Positions 1 through 7,307 of a stretch of 10,646 bases of DNA are shown one piece after another (positions within the stretch are counted from its first letter, which is position 1; the number at the start of each line of letters is the position of its first letter). This DNA comes from Bacteroidota bacterium (lineage in GTDB: Bacteria > Bacteroidota > Bacteroidia > Bacteroidales > VadinHA17). A program made the translations under genes and the position numbers. The stretch is from contig VGGM01000021.1 in the NCBI GenBank assembly GCA_016868515.1, positions 1-10,646 of the forward strand. Reading direction: 5' to 3'. The notes under the pieces were generated by a model that saw nothing but the letters and a program-made list of their open reading frames with translations, was not told where the DNA came from and ran no database searches.

Positions 1-1578
1 CTTTTTCATTTTACCTATTACTGATGTTGCGGTTCTCTCGAGAGCGGCTGTGATATCTTCATTGATAATTCCCTCTCTTATCTGATCGAGCAAGGCGCGG
101 TGCGACTCTTCCAGTTCGTTGAGGTAGAGGGCTTCGAATTCCTTTACCCTCTCCTTATCCAGATCCCTTAGCAAACCACGTGTACCGCAGTATATTATTG
201 CCACTTGTTTTTCAACGGGAACCGGTGAGTATTGTCCCTGCTTCAGTATCTCGACATTTTTCGAGCCCTTGTCAAGTATTGCCAGGGTGGCAGCGTCGAG
301 ATCGGATCCGAACTTTGAGAATGCTTCCAGTTCGCGGTATTGGGCCTGGTCGACCTTTAGTGAACCGGCTATCTTCTTCATTGATTTGATTTGTGCATTG
401 CCCCCCACGCGTGAAACGGAAATTCCAACGTTGATAGCTGGTCTGATGCCGGCGTTGAAAAAGGATGATTCAAGAAATATCTGACCATCGGTAATAGAGA
501 TTACATTAGTGGGGATGTATGCCGAAACATCACCGGCCTGAGTTTCTATAACGGGAAGAGCAGTAAGCGACCCCCCTCCCCTGACCATTGGTCTGATAGA
601 TTCAGGAAGGTCATTCATCCCTGCGGCAACTTCATCAGATTCAATGATTTTAGCTGCTCTTTCAAGTAGCCTCGAATGGAGATAGAAAACATCGCCGGGA
701 TAGGCCTCCCTGCCCGGGGGACGGCGCAGGAGCAGCGACACTTCCCTGTATGCCACGGCCTGCTTCGAAAGGTCGTCATAGATAATCAGGGCATCGCGTC
801 CGGTATCCCTGAAATACTCGCCGATGGCAGCACCGGCAAACGGAGCATAGAACTGTGCAGCAGCGGGATCGGCGGCAGTGGCAAGGACAATCGATGTGTA
901 CTCCATTGCACCGTATTGCTCGAGAGTTGCGGCGATATTTGCCACCGTTGACCCTTTTTGTCCTATAGCCACATAGATGCAATATACCGGTTTCCCCTGT
1001 TTGAAATTCTCCCGCTGGTTTATTATAGTGTCAATAGCTATGGCTGTCTTTCCGGTTTGCCTGTCGCCGATAATCAGCTCGCGCTGCCCCTTGCCTATAG
1101 GAATCATGGCGTCAATTGACTTAATACCTGTTTGAAGGGGCTGTTTTACCGGCTGCCTGTAAATAACCCCGGGAGCTTTCCTCTCCAACGGCATTTCATA
1201 AAGTTTACCGGTTATCGGCCCCTTGCCGTCGACCGGAAGACCGATAGTATTGATCACTCTCCCAAGCAGGCCTTCCCCCACCATTATTGATGCTATTCTT
1301 CCGGTACGTTTCGCTATGTCACCCTCGTTAATCTCCTCCGACGGACCAAGCAGAACGGCCCCGACATTGTCCTCCTCAAGGTTGAGTACAATTGCATTCA
1401 TGCCGTTACTGAACTCAATGAGTTCATTCGACTGCACATTGCTCAGACCATATAGCCTGGCAATACCGTCACCAACCTGAATGACCGTACCAATCTCCTC
1501 AAGTGATGAACCGGCCTGTGCCCCCTGAAGTTGTTCCTTCAGGATCCGTGTTATTTCAGCTGGTTTTATGCTTGTCAT
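1..1578 (-). CDS. atpA: ATP synthase F1 subunit alpha (3' end just outside window)
   Basis: Alpha subunit of the F1 head, which holds the non-catalytic nucleotide sites and forms the alpha3beta3 hexamer on the cytoplasmic side. The frame is open for 526 codons from an ATG at 1578 to base 1 with no stop. The family is usually 500-530 residues long and the last residues read [10 protein letters not shown], so only the stop and perhaps a few residues are missing. The Walker A loop GDRQTGKT is at residues 171-178. The alpha/beta family signature [10 protein letters not shown] is followed by the arginine that reaches the catalytic site (about R390). The N-terminus [10 protein letters not shown] is typical of alpha. 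It follows atpH by 27 bases in the same operon, and atpG would be expected next, outside the window. I saw no frameshift or missing key residue. Confidence 0.97.
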   Translation of the reverse strand, partial: MTSIKPAEITRILKEQLQGAQAGSSLEEIGTVIQVGDGIARLYGLSNVQSNELIEFSNGMNAIVLNLEEDNVGAVLLGPSEEINEGDIAKRTGRIASIMVGEGLLGRVINTIGLPVDGKGPITGKLYEMPLERKAPGVIYRQPVKQPLQTGIKSIDAMIPIGKGQRELIIGDRQTGKTAIAIDTIINQRENFKQGKPVYCIYVAIGQKGSTVANIAATLEQYGAMEYTSIVLATAADPAAAQFYAPFAGAAIGEYFRDTGRDALIIYDDLSKQAVAYREVSLLLRRPPGREAYPGDVFYLHSRLLERAAKIIESDEVAAGMNDLPESIRPMVRGGGSLTALPVIETQAGDVSAYIPTNVISITDGQIFLESSFFNAGIRPAINVGISVSRVGGNAQIKSMKKIAGSLKVDQAQYRELEAFSKFGSDLDAATLAILDKGSKNVEILKQGQYSPVPVEKQVAIIYCGTRGLLRDLDKERVKEFEALYLNELEESHRALLDQIREGIINEDITAALERTATSVIGKMKK

Positions 1579-1605
1579 ACCATCAAAATATATTTCAATT
1601 AAGTT

Positions 1606-2142
1606 TCAACTGCCTGCCATGTCTTTGCGGATTATTTGAAGCTTTTTCCGGACGCTTGCGTCAAAGAGCCTGTCGTCAATCCGTATAATGAACCCTCCAA
1701 TCAGAGAGGGATCGGTTACTGTCTCCATTTCAACCCTGGTGCTGAAAGCCTTCTCTATCTGGTCCTTTATCTTCGCCAGAAGCCTTGCATCATTTTCAGT
1801 TGCGGTGCTCAGGATAACCCTGGTCAGACCAAGGTGCTGCCTTGCCAGTGAGATGTAAAACCTTGCTATGGCTGCCAGGTATTTCTCGCGGCCATTCTTA
1901 ATAACAATCGTGGCAGCACTGAGAGAGAAGGGTGAGATATGCCCTGTAAATGCCTTGTTAAAAATTGCAGTCTTTACCGAAGGAGCGATAGTTGGATTAT
2001 CGGTAAACTCCCTGAATTCAACGCTGCCGGCTGCATCAAGTAATACCTGCATGTCGCGGCCGGTCTCCTCAACGAGGTCCTTTTCCAGTGCAGTTTCAAA
2101 TACTGCCCTGGCATATCTTACCGATATCCTGCTTTCATTCAT
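1606..2142 (-). CDS. atpH: ATP synthase F1 subunit delta
   Basis: The delta subunit joins the top of the F1 head to the b-subunit stalk and helps keep the stator fixed. The protein has 178 residues, normal for the family. The N-terminus (SVRYARAVFETALE, residues 7-20) is the usual start of the helical N-terminal domain. The C-terminal signature is clear: TDPSLIGGFIIRIDDRLFD at residues 143-161, followed by SVRKKL. The ATG at 2142 lies 10 bases after the atpF stop, and atpA begins 27 bases downstream, so the gene sits inside the atp operon. Sequence between delta subunits is poorly conserved, but the position and the C-terminal signature leave little doubt. Confidence 0.95.
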   Translation of the reverse strand: MNESRISVRYARAVFETALEKDLVEETGRDMQVLLDAAGSVEFREFTDNPTIAPSVKTAIFNKAFTGHISPFSLSAATIVIKNGREKYLAAIARFYISLARQHLGLTRVILSTATENDARLLAKIKDQIEKAFSTRVEMETVTDPSLIGGFIIRIDDRLFDASVRKKLQIIRKDMAGS

Positions 2143-2152
2143 TGTCTGTACT

Positions 2153-2665
2153 CTAATTCATCCCCTTGTCGATTTCCTTAAGGTAGTTCTCAATGAGCTT
2201 CTCCTGTTCCCGCGACGGGGTGAGCCTTTCGCGGAGGATCAGCGATGCAATATCGACAGAAATATCAGCCACCTGTTTTCTGATTTCCATCATTGCTGCC
2301 TCCTTTTCCCGTTCTATCGCCAAACGGGCCTTTGCAACGATGACTGAAGCCTCCTGTCCTGCCTTTTCCCTGGAAATCGCAATGATCTTGTCGCCCGATT
2401 CACGGGCCTCTCTTACAATTTTATCGCGCTCTTCACGGGCTTCCCGCAATATCGCCTCGTTATCGGCCTGCAGTCTTATCATTTCCTCTCTGGCTTTCTC
2501 TGCAGCCAGCAGACTGCTTCTGATCCTTTCGTTACGGGCATGAATGGCGTTGAGTATTGGAGGCCAGGCGTACTTTCTAAGGATGAACAAGAAGATAAGG
2601 AATATTACCGTGGTCCACACAATCAGACCCAGCGCCGGTGTTGCCAAACTGTTTCCTGCTACCAT
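2153..2665 (-). CDS. atpF: ATP synthase F0 subunit b
   Basis: Subunit b is the peripheral stalk: one membrane helix followed by a long cytoplasmic coiled coil that holds delta and F1. From the ATG at 2665 the protein has 170 residues. A hydrophobic segment covers about residues 10-30 (LGLIVWTTVIFLIFLFIL), then RKYAW marks the cytoplasmic border, and the rest is charged, Ala-, Glu- and Arg-rich helix up to about residue 145. The frame is also open upstream to a TTG at 2704, but that codon lies in the loop of a perfect hairpin (2693-2715), and family members start close to the motif TPALGLIVW, so I prefer the ATG. The gap to atpE is 72 bases, the longest inside this operon, and atpH follows 10 bases downstream. 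Confidence 0.94.
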   Translation of the reverse strand: MVAGNSLATPALGLIVWTTVIFLIFLFILRKYAWPPILNAIHARNERIRSSLLAAEKAREEMIRLQADNEAILREAREERDKIVREARESGDKIIAISREKAGQEASVIVAKARLAIEREKEAAMMEIRKQVADISVDIASLILRERLTPSREQEKLIENYLKEIDKGMN

Positions 2666-2692
2666 ATTCAGATAGTTAAAGGATAAATGGGG

Positions 2693-2715
2693 GCCTGCAG
2701 CCAACCGCTGCAGGC
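2693..2715 (-). repeat. Perfect inverted repeat (hairpin) between atpE and atpF
   Basis: GCCTGCAGC at 2693-2701 and GCTGCAGGC at 2707-2715 are exact reverse complements separated by five bases. The operon transcript can therefore form a GC-rich 9-bp stem with a 5-base loop, about 23 bases after the atpE stop and 27 bases before the atpF ATG. No run of U follows it in the direction of transcription, so it is not a standard intrinsic terminator. Inference: it may stabilise the 3' end of the upstream atpE message or mark an RNA processing site, since many c subunits are needed per enzyme and only two b subunits. The structure is seen directly, but the role is a guess. Confidence 0.6.
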
Positions 2716-2737
2716 TGGTCCCGGTTGATTAATAAAC

Positions 2738-2941
2738 CTAATCAAGCAGTGCTACTACGATTGCAAACAGGGCTGCTCCTTCAATAAGAGCGGCCGAGAT
2801 AATCATAGCCGTCTGGATCCTCGATGCGGCCTCAGGCTGGCGGGCTATTGCCTCCATTGCACTTCCCCCTATCCTGCCGATTCCCCATGCCGCGCCCAGA
2901 ACCGCGATCCCTGCCCCTACTGCTGCCAGTGATAATGTCAT
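2738..2941 (-). CDS. atpE: ATP synthase F0 subunit c (rotor ring proteolipid)
   Basis: Subunit c forms the rotating membrane ring that carries ions. It is a two-helix hairpin of 67 residues, shorter than the roughly 79-residue E. coli protein. An in-frame TAA lies seven codons upstream of the ATG at 2941, so no longer N-terminus is possible. Helix 1 holds the small-residue helix-packing region (AVGAGIAVLGAAWGIGRIGG), the polar loop is ARQPEA (residues 33-38), and helix 2 carries the ion-binding glutamate E54 in AALIEGAALFAIV. The residue after E54 is Gly rather than Ser or Thr, and the helix-1 position that is Gln in sodium-binding c rings aligns with I21, so proton use is inferred. It lies between atpB (28-base gap) and atpF, which is preceded by the hairpin. 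Confidence 0.97.
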   Translation of the reverse strand: MTLSLAAVGAGIAVLGAAWGIGRIGGSAMEAIARQPEAASRIQTAMIISAALIEGAALFAIVVALLD

Positions 2942-2969
2942 AGCTAAAAGTTTTGGTTAAACAATATGA

Positions 2970-4001
2970 TTAATGATGTTCTTCAACTGCTATTCCTATA
3001 AAGAGTGCCGAAAGAAGCGTGAAAACATACGCCTGCAGGAAGGCAACCAGAAGTTCAAGAAAGTACATGAACAGCACGAAAACAACCGCTCCCGGAAGTA
3101 CCCACAGCGTTTTGAAAATAAAAATGACACTTACCAGGCCGAGAATAATTATATGGCCGGCCGTAATGTTTGCAAAAAGACGCACCATCAGTGCGAAAGG
3201 CTTTGCTATGATGCCGATAAACTCAACTACCATCATTACCGGAAGCAGCCAAACCGGGACTCCGGGTGTGGCGAAGATATGTCTCCAGTAGTTGCGGTTA
3301 CCGCTGATCTGCGTAACAATAAATGTAAAAAAGGCAAGCACGAATGTAACAGCAATGTTCCCGGTTACGTTGGCTCCGAAAGGTATGAAGGGGATAAGGC
3401 CAAATAAATTATTGATCAGTATAAAGAAGAAAACCGTAAGCAGGTAAGGCAGGAACTTCTCAGCTTTATGTTCCCCTACGTTGGGAATTACAATGTCCTC
3501 TTTAACAAACAGGACTAAGGGTTCGAGAAAACCCTGGATGCCTCTCGGTTCCGAAACACCTGTGCGCAAGTAGGAGCGCGCAAGGGCAAGAAATAACACC
3601 ATTGCTACGATGACAGACACAAGCATCGCCGCAACGATTTTTGTAATGGAGAAGTCCAGCGGCCTGTAAACCCCGTTCCCGGAATACCCTTCCGTATGCT
3701 CAACGATCCTTCCCTTGTCGGGGCCTTCTGCGGAAACCGAAAAACCCTTATAGTGATGGCCATGTGAAATATGCCGCGACGAGAAAAGATGGAATCCGGT
3801 ATGCCTGCTGTACAGAATTACCGGCAGATAGACTGACACATGATGTCCGCCGGGTGTGGTAAGAATATGCCATTCATGTGAATCACCAATATGGTCGAGA
3901 ATGAATTCTGTTACCGGAAACTCATCTTCTCCGGCAGTATTATCATTTTCTGGATGCCGGGAGTAGGCGCATATTGTTACTGCCAGCAATATGAGTACCA
4001 T
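2970..4001 (-). CDS. atpB: ATP synthase F0 subunit a, long Bacteroidota form
   Basis: Subunit a is the membrane stator that forms the two ion half-channels against the c ring. Numbered from the ATG at 4001 (343 residues), the essential arginine is R274 in ALMVRLFANITAGH, and a glutamine in LQAYVFTLL (Q323) matches the conserved last helix. Membrane helices fall at about 121-141, 185-206, 214-231, 250-268, 278-296 and 302-336. Before them is a hydrophobic, signal-like N-terminus and about 100 polar residues with 13 histidines, expected outside the membrane. E. coli AtpB (271 residues) lacks this part, while Bacteroidota AtpB proteins have it. The start is uncertain: TTG codons at 4037 and 4022 are in frame, and the latter would add a positively charged n-region (KGR) to the signal, whereas the ATG has a GGCAGGA ribosome-site-like stretch upstream. 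Confidence 0.95.
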   Translation of the reverse strand: MVLILLAVTICAYSRHPENDNTAGEDEFPVTEFILDHIGDSHEWHILTTPGGHHVSVYLPVILYSRHTGFHLFSSRHISHGHHYKGFSVSAEGPDKGRIVEHTEGYSGNGVYRPLDFSITKIVAAMLVSVIVAMVLFLALARSYLRTGVSEPRGIQGFLEPLVLFVKEDIVIPNVGEHKAEKFLPYLLTVFFFILINNLFGLIPFIPFGANVTGNIAVTFVLAFFTFIVTQISGNRNYWRHIFATPGVPVWLLPVMMVVEFIGIIAKPFALMVRLFANITAGHIIILGLVSVIFIFKTLWVLPGAVVFVLFMYFLELLVAFLQAYVFTLLSALFIGIAVEEHH

Positions 4002-4037
4002 GTATATAATCCTGCCCTTCAACAAAATGTCCGCCAA

Positions 4038-4388
4038 TTAGGGTTTAGTCTTCAGATTCCTTAAAATAAGAAAGAGAGCTGTTATAGTAAATGATAAATA
4101 TACAACAAAAAAGAGTAAAAGACCCGCGGTATTGCTGTTTTTTAGCACTCTGAACCAGATGACCGCAACGGCTGCTGCAACAACAAACTTCAGCGATATG
4201 GCTGCGAGTGAAATAAGGCCTCGGAGGTCGGGCTTGCCGGTACCGGCTGAAGAATCAACTGCAATAACGACTGAATAACCCACCAGGAAACAAATGGTCA
4301 GGATATAGGAGTTTTCGCCCGGCAAAACCAGAATTAGTATCAGGGCCAACAACGACATTATCAACATGTTCCTGATTACCGGCTTCAT
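4038..4388 (-). CDS. Four-helix membrane protein, AtpI-like position (hypothetical)
   Basis: A membrane protein of 116 residues that I cannot assign with certainty. Four hydrophobic segments are visible at about residues 5-22, 27-44, 60-81 and 88-109, with a basic C-terminal end (RNLKTKP). The polar loop between helices 2 and 3 (DSSAGTGKPDLRG) is the main soluble part. The size, the four-helix plan and the place between the AtpZ-like gene and atpB resemble AtpI (UncI), a small protein that helps assemble the c ring in other bacteria, so an assembly role is inferred from context. It starts 10 bases after the AtpZ-like stop. Its TAA at 4038-4040 directly adjoins an in-frame TTG of atpB, so the two are almost certainly co-transcribed. 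Confidence 0.8.
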   Translation of the reverse strand: MKPVIRNMLIMSLLALILILVLPGENSYILTICFLVGYSVVIAVDSSAGTGKPDLRGLISLAAISLKFVVAAAVAVIWFRVLKNSNTAGLLLFFVVYLSFTITALFLILRNLKTKP

Positions 4389-4398
4389 GCGATGGCTT

Positions 4399-4641
4399 CT
4401 ATTTAATCAGGTCCTTGATTGAGGTATAGATCGCTGCAACTACACCTGCCAGTGAAAGAAGAGCGGTAAAAACCGGTTTTTCCATATTGGCCAGTTCATC
4501 AATCTTCATACCTCCCCAAACCGAGACAAGTATGATGACAGCCATCTGAACAGCCATGCCGCTGTACCGGCCGTAGGTACGAAGAGAGTTTTCAGGCCTG
4601 TCTTTCTCCTTCTTTTCCTCTGGCGATGTTGTTTCCTCCAT
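4399..4641 (-). CDS. atpZ: AtpZ/AtpI-family small membrane protein
   Basis: An 80-residue protein with a charged cytoplasmic-looking N-terminus (residues 1-22, rich in Glu, Lys and Pro) and two membrane helices, about 27-45 and 57-75. The first helix runs SGMAVQMAVIILVSVWGGM and is followed by KIDEL, the pattern of the small AtpZ-type proteins (ATPase gene1 family) encoded at the head of many ATP synthase operons. In other bacteria such proteins have been linked to assembly of the enzyme or to Mg/Ca uptake; nothing here separates these roles. The ATG at 4641 lies inside the end of the bactofilin gene (50-base overlap, different frame), suggesting coupled translation. It is followed 10 bases later by the four-helix protein. 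Confidence 0.85.
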   Translation of the reverse strand: MEETTSPEEKKEKDRPENSLRTYGRYSGMAVQMAVIILVSVWGGMKIDELANMEKPVFTALLSLAGVVAAIYTSIKDLIK

Positions 4642-4993
4642 TGGTATTATCCTCGCTCATTTTGCAGGTTCCGGTGAATCTAGCTCCCGGTTCAATTGAC
4701 AGGCGCGATGTGATTATCTCACCGTTTATACGTGAAGAGGCTTTAAGATTGAGCAATTGTTCGACCACAAGCTTTCCTTCCATATTGCCTGAAACCTCAA
4801 GATTCTTACAATTTAGTTCTCCCTTAACCCTGCCCGATGGTCCGATTACAACTTTTCCCCTGGTATTGAGATTACCTGTGAGAGCCCCGTCAATTCTGAT
4901 GTCGCCCGTTGATTTTACATCACCGGTAATCTCAGTGCCATTGCTGATAAGGTTTATTGCAGCGGTGTTCTCTACCTCATTGATCTTAGCCAT
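4592..4993 (-). CDS. Bactofilin (polymer-forming cytoskeletal protein)
   Basis: Bactofilins form nucleotide-free filaments from a right-handed beta-helix and help shape the cell or position proteins at the membrane. In this 133-residue protein the conserved core runs about residues 14-112, with the hallmark stretch NLISNGTEITGDVKSTGDIRIDG followed by repeated short strands such as GKVVIGPSGRVKGEL (46-60) and an end at EPGARFTGTCKM (101-112). The N-terminal 13 residues and the polar C-terminal 20 residues (SEDNTNGGNN and onward) look disordered, as is usual. The ATG at 4993 is preceded by AGAGGAA. The gene leads the atp operon, with a candidate -7 box about 40 bases upstream, and its tail overlaps the AtpZ-like gene. 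Its presence before atp genes seems common in Bacteroidota; whether it acts on ATP synthase is unknown. Confidence 0.93.
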   Translation of the reverse strand: MAKINEVENTAAINLISNGTEITGDVKSTGDIRIDGALTGNLNTRGKVVIGPSGRVKGELNCKNLEVSGNMEGKLVVEQLLNLKASSRINGEIITSRLSIEPGARFTGTCKMSEDNTNGGNNIARGKEGERQA

Positions 4994-5033
4994 TTCCTCT
5001 GAATTTTTAACTGTTGCATTTGAAAATAACTCA

Positions 5034-5041
5034 CAAATATA
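5034..5041 (-). promoter_or_regulatory. Candidate -7 promoter box for the bactofilin/ATP synthase operon
   Basis: On the minus strand this reads TATATTTG, an exact match to the Bacteroidota -7 consensus TAnnTTTG. It lies 40 bases upstream of the bactofilin ATG, which would give a 5' leader of about 30-35 bases. I could not find a clear TTG at the expected -33 distance, so the assignment rests on one box and its place at the head of the operon. Confidence 0.5.
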
Positions 5042-5070
5042 AAAACTATTGCGACAGGATGAGAATTAAG

Positions 5071-5140
5071 GGGGTAAAAGAGTGCACCGGGGTGAACCAG
5101 AGTGAGCTAAAGTGAAAACAGGTGAGTCGGGGTAAAGATT
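5071..5140. repeat. Degenerate tandem repeat with a 10-bp period
   Basis: From 5081 six consecutive 10-base units each begin with a purine plus GTG or GTA: AGTGCACCGG, GGTGAACCAG, AGTGAGCTAA, AGTGAAAACA, GGTGAGTCGG and GGTAAAGATT. A seventh related unit (GGTAAAAG at 5073) precedes them two bases out of phase. The array lies between the fabH stop and the atp operon promoter, about 30-100 bases upstream of the candidate -7 box. Ten bases is close to one DNA turn, so the copies would face the same side of the helix. It could be an array of protein-binding sites or simply a decaying minisatellite. No clear terminator for the fabH operon is visible here. Confidence 0.6.
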
Positions 5141-5149
5141 TGCAGATGG

Positions 5150-6151
5150 TTAGTCCATGGGGTCGAATGACCATTTGATATACATTGAACCCCAGGTGAA
5201 GCCACCTCCGAAGGCTGCAAGAATGATTTTGTCGCCCTTTTTCAGTTTATGCCGGTAGTCATGGAGGCAGAGCGGGATGGTAGCGGCCGTGGTGTTTCCA
5301 TAGTTCTCAATGTTTATCATCACCTTTTCCGGCTCAAGGCCCATTCGCCTGCCGGTAGCATCAATAATCCTGAGGTTTGCCTGGTGTGGTACCAGCCAGG
5401 CAATGTCTTCAGCCTTAAGATTATTTCTTTCCATTATTTCCACAGAGACATCGGCCATGTTTGAGACCGCAAACTTAAAGACACTCTGTCCTTCCTGGTA
5501 AACGAAATGCTCCCTGGCATCGACAGTTTCATGCGATGCCGGACGGGCTGATCCTCCCGCTTTCATGTGCAGGAATTTTCTTCCCGATCCGTCAGTGCGG
5601 AATATGTAATCGATAATGCCTGTGTCGTCTTGCGATGGTTCCAGCAGAACAGCACCGGCCGCATCGCCAAAGAGGGTACAGGTTGTGCGGTCGGTATAAT
5701 CGGTTATTGATGACATTTTGTCAGCCCCTACCACTATTGCTTTTTTTACACTGCCCGTCTCAATGTAGGCAGCTGCAGTTTTAAGGGCAAAGAGGAAACC
5801 CGAACACGCAGCACCTATATCGAAGCTGAAGGCGTTCTTTATCCCAACCTTGTCGGAAATAATATTGGCTGTAGCCGGGAAAAACATGTCAGGCGTAATG
5901 GTGGCGCAAATAAGAAGTCCGATTTCATCGGGAGAGGTGCCGGTTTTTTCCAGCAAGCCTCTCACGGCCTGTTCACCGAGGTCTGATGACCCCTTTCCTT
6001 CTCCCTTCAGTATTCGCCTTTCCCTGATTCCAACCCTCTGCATGATCCACTCGTCGGAAGTATCGACCATTGTAGCTAGTTCGTCATTTGTAAGCCTATA
6101 TTCGGGAACCCAGGCATGCAGCCCGGTTATGGCAGCTTTAATCTTTTCCAT
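5150..6151 (-). CDS. fabH: 3-oxoacyl-[acyl-carrier-protein] synthase III
   Basis: FabH starts type II fatty acid synthesis by condensing a short acyl-CoA (usually acetyl-CoA or a branched starter) with malonyl-ACP, in the cytoplasm. The 333-residue length is normal. The Cys-His-Asn catalytic set is present: C116 in GAACSGF, H256 in VPHQAN and N286 in YGNTTAA. The glycine-rich end [10 protein letters not shown] (residues 313-322) and the early [14 protein letters not shown] motif (33-46) are also typical. The ATG at 6151 lies inside the last codons of plsX (14-base overlap), so translation is probably coupled. It is the last gene of the yceD-rpmF-plsX-fabH cluster. Starter-unit preference, straight or branched, cannot be read safely from sequence alone. 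Confidence 0.97.
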   Translation of the reverse strand: MEKIKAAITGLHAWVPEYRLTNDELATMVDTSDEWIMQRVGIRERRILKGEGKGSSDLGEQAVRGLLEKTGTSPDEIGLLICATITPDMFFPATANIISDKVGIKNAFSFDIGAACSGFLFALKTAAAYIETGSVKKAIVVGADKMSSITDYTDRTTCTLFGDAAGAVLLEPSQDDTGIIDYIFRTDGSGRKFLHMKAGGSARPASHETVDAREHFVYQEGQSVFKFAVSNMADVSVEIMERNNLKAEDIAWLVPHQANLRIIDATGRRMGLEPEKVMINIENYGNTTAATIPLCLHDYRHKLKKGDKIILAAFGGGFTWGSMYIKWSFDPMD

Positions 6152-7091
6152 TTGCTAGTGTAAGTTTGATCTTACCGGCCAGGTCGGCCCTGACAACGTT
6201 CACTGTTTCAAGGATCATACTCATGATTGCCTTCCTGTTCGAAATGCCATGTCCAATCACTACATTGGCATTTATCCCTATTACCGGGGATCCCCCGATA
6301 TTTTCAAAATTGAACCTTTCAAAGAAAGGATCAGAAATGTTTCTCTCCTTCAACAGATGATAGAATGCCTCGGCCTCCTTTATTATAACATTACCCACAA
6401 ATCCGTCGCAAACTATAACATCGGGCATATTTGAGCCAAAAAGCAGATTTCCTTCAACATTACCGGTAAAGTTAAGGTCGGGATGATCTTTCATCAGCTC
6501 GTAAGCCGACCTCACTGCAGCCGAACCCTTTGTCTCCTCCTCACCTATATTGATCAGGGCAACGGCGGGATTATCTATTCCCAGCACATGCTTCGCATAC
6601 ATAGAGCCTATAAGACCATACTGAAGAAGCACATCGGGCTTGGTGTCGGGATTGATGCCTACATCGAGCAACAGGGCGGTCCTTCCGGTTATTGAGGGAA
6701 CCAGGGTTGCCAGGGCAGGCCGGTAAATGCCGGGAATGACATTAACTGTATAACTTGCCCCAACGAGCATTGCTCCTGTATTGCCGGCGCTGGCAAAGCC
6801 GTCAATCATGCCATTTTTGAGCATGCCAAAACCCACGGCTATGCTTGAATTCCTCTTCTGTGAAAAAGCCCTGGCCGGGTTATCAGCCATTGAGATTACC
6901 TGGCTGGCATGTACGATGTCGAACGCTGAGGGATCAGCACCGAGGCTGGCAAGACTCTCAAGTATCTGTGGCTCATCACCAATGAGTACAAGCCTGATTC
7001 CCTCATCCAGTCTGCCCAGAACATCAACAGCTCCTTCCACAACAGCCCGGGGCGCAAAGTCCCCTCCCATTGCATCCAGCCCTATTCTCAT
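6138..7091 (-). CDS. plsX: Phosphate acyltransferase PlsX
   Basis: PlsX converts acyl-ACP and phosphate into acyl-phosphate, which PlsY uses to acylate glycerol-3-phosphate at the start of phospholipid synthesis. It is a peripheral cytoplasmic enzyme. The 317-residue protein shows the family landmarks in order: the N-terminal [14 protein letters not shown] (1-14), SAGNTGA (101-107), NIGEEETKG (181-189), VCDGFVGNV (227-235) and GHGISNRKA (280-288). The ATG at 7091 is 18 bases after the rpmF stop, and the end overlaps fabH by 14 bases. The order rpmF-plsX-fabH is widely conserved in bacteria, which supports the assignment and suggests joint control of lipid and ribosome production. Confidence 0.97.
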   Translation of the reverse strand: MRIGLDAMGGDFAPRAVVEGAVDVLGRLDEGIRLVLIGDEPQILESLASLGADPSAFDIVHASQVISMADNPARAFSQKRNSSIAVGFGMLKNGMIDGFASAGNTGAMLVGASYTVNVIPGIYRPALATLVPSITGRTALLLDVGINPDTKPDVLLQYGLIGSMYAKHVLGIDNPAVALINIGEEETKGSAAVRSAYELMKDHPDLNFTGNVEGNLLFGSNMPDVIVCDGFVGNVIIKEAEAFYHLLKERNISDPFFERFNFENIGGSPVIGINANVVIGHGISNRKAIMSMILETVNVVRADLAGKIKLTLANGKD

Positions 7092-7109
7092 TGAGTTCAG
7101 ATTGAGTTT

Positions 7110-7295
7110 TTATGCAGTTACCTTCTTCTCAACTACAAGTTTTCCCCTGTAATGTCCGCATTCCGGACAAACCCTGTGATAAAGGACAGCCGAGCTGCAG
7201 TTCGAGCATTTTCCCAGCGTTGGCACCTCTGCCTTGTAGTGAGTCCTGCGCTTATCCCTTCTCGTTTTTGAGTGTTTTCTCTTTGGATGTGCCAT
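7110..7295 (-). CDS. rpmF: Large ribosomal subunit protein bL32
   Basis: A 61-residue basic protein of the 50S subunit. The start MAHPKRKHSKTRRDKRR is the standard bL32 N-terminus (usually MAVPKRKxSxxRR). A zinc ribbon is intact, with cysteines C30 and C33 (CSNC) and C43 and C46 (CPEC), so this is the zinc-binding form rather than the cysteine-free one that some bacteria induce under zinc shortage. It starts 12 bases after yceD and is followed 18 bases later by plsX, so it is in the middle of the operon. Confidence 0.97.
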   Translation of the reverse strand: MAHPKRKHSKTRRDKRRTHYKAEVPTLGKCSNCSSAVLYHRVCPECGHYRGKLVVEKKVTA

Positions 7296-7307
7296 TTCAG
7301 TAATATG

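Noticed and set aside
1868..2347. 159-codon plus-strand frame opposite atpH and atpF
   Set aside because: It is antisense to two well-recognised genes, crosses their boundary and resembles no known protein; it is a by-product of their codon use.
2666..2704. Longer AtpF starting at a TTG at 2704
   Set aside because: The TTG is in the loop of the hairpin, and the extra residues (AAGPHLSFNYLN) are not typical of subunit b; the ATG at 2665 fits better.
2973..3407. 144-codon plus-strand frame opposite atpB
   Set aside because: The composition is low in hydrophobic residues and rich in Lys, Asn and Arg, as expected for the complement of a membrane-protein gene; no start signal or family.
5071..5140. 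The 10-bp array as a CRISPR array
   Set aside because: Units are far too short, have no separate spacers, and no cas genes are near.
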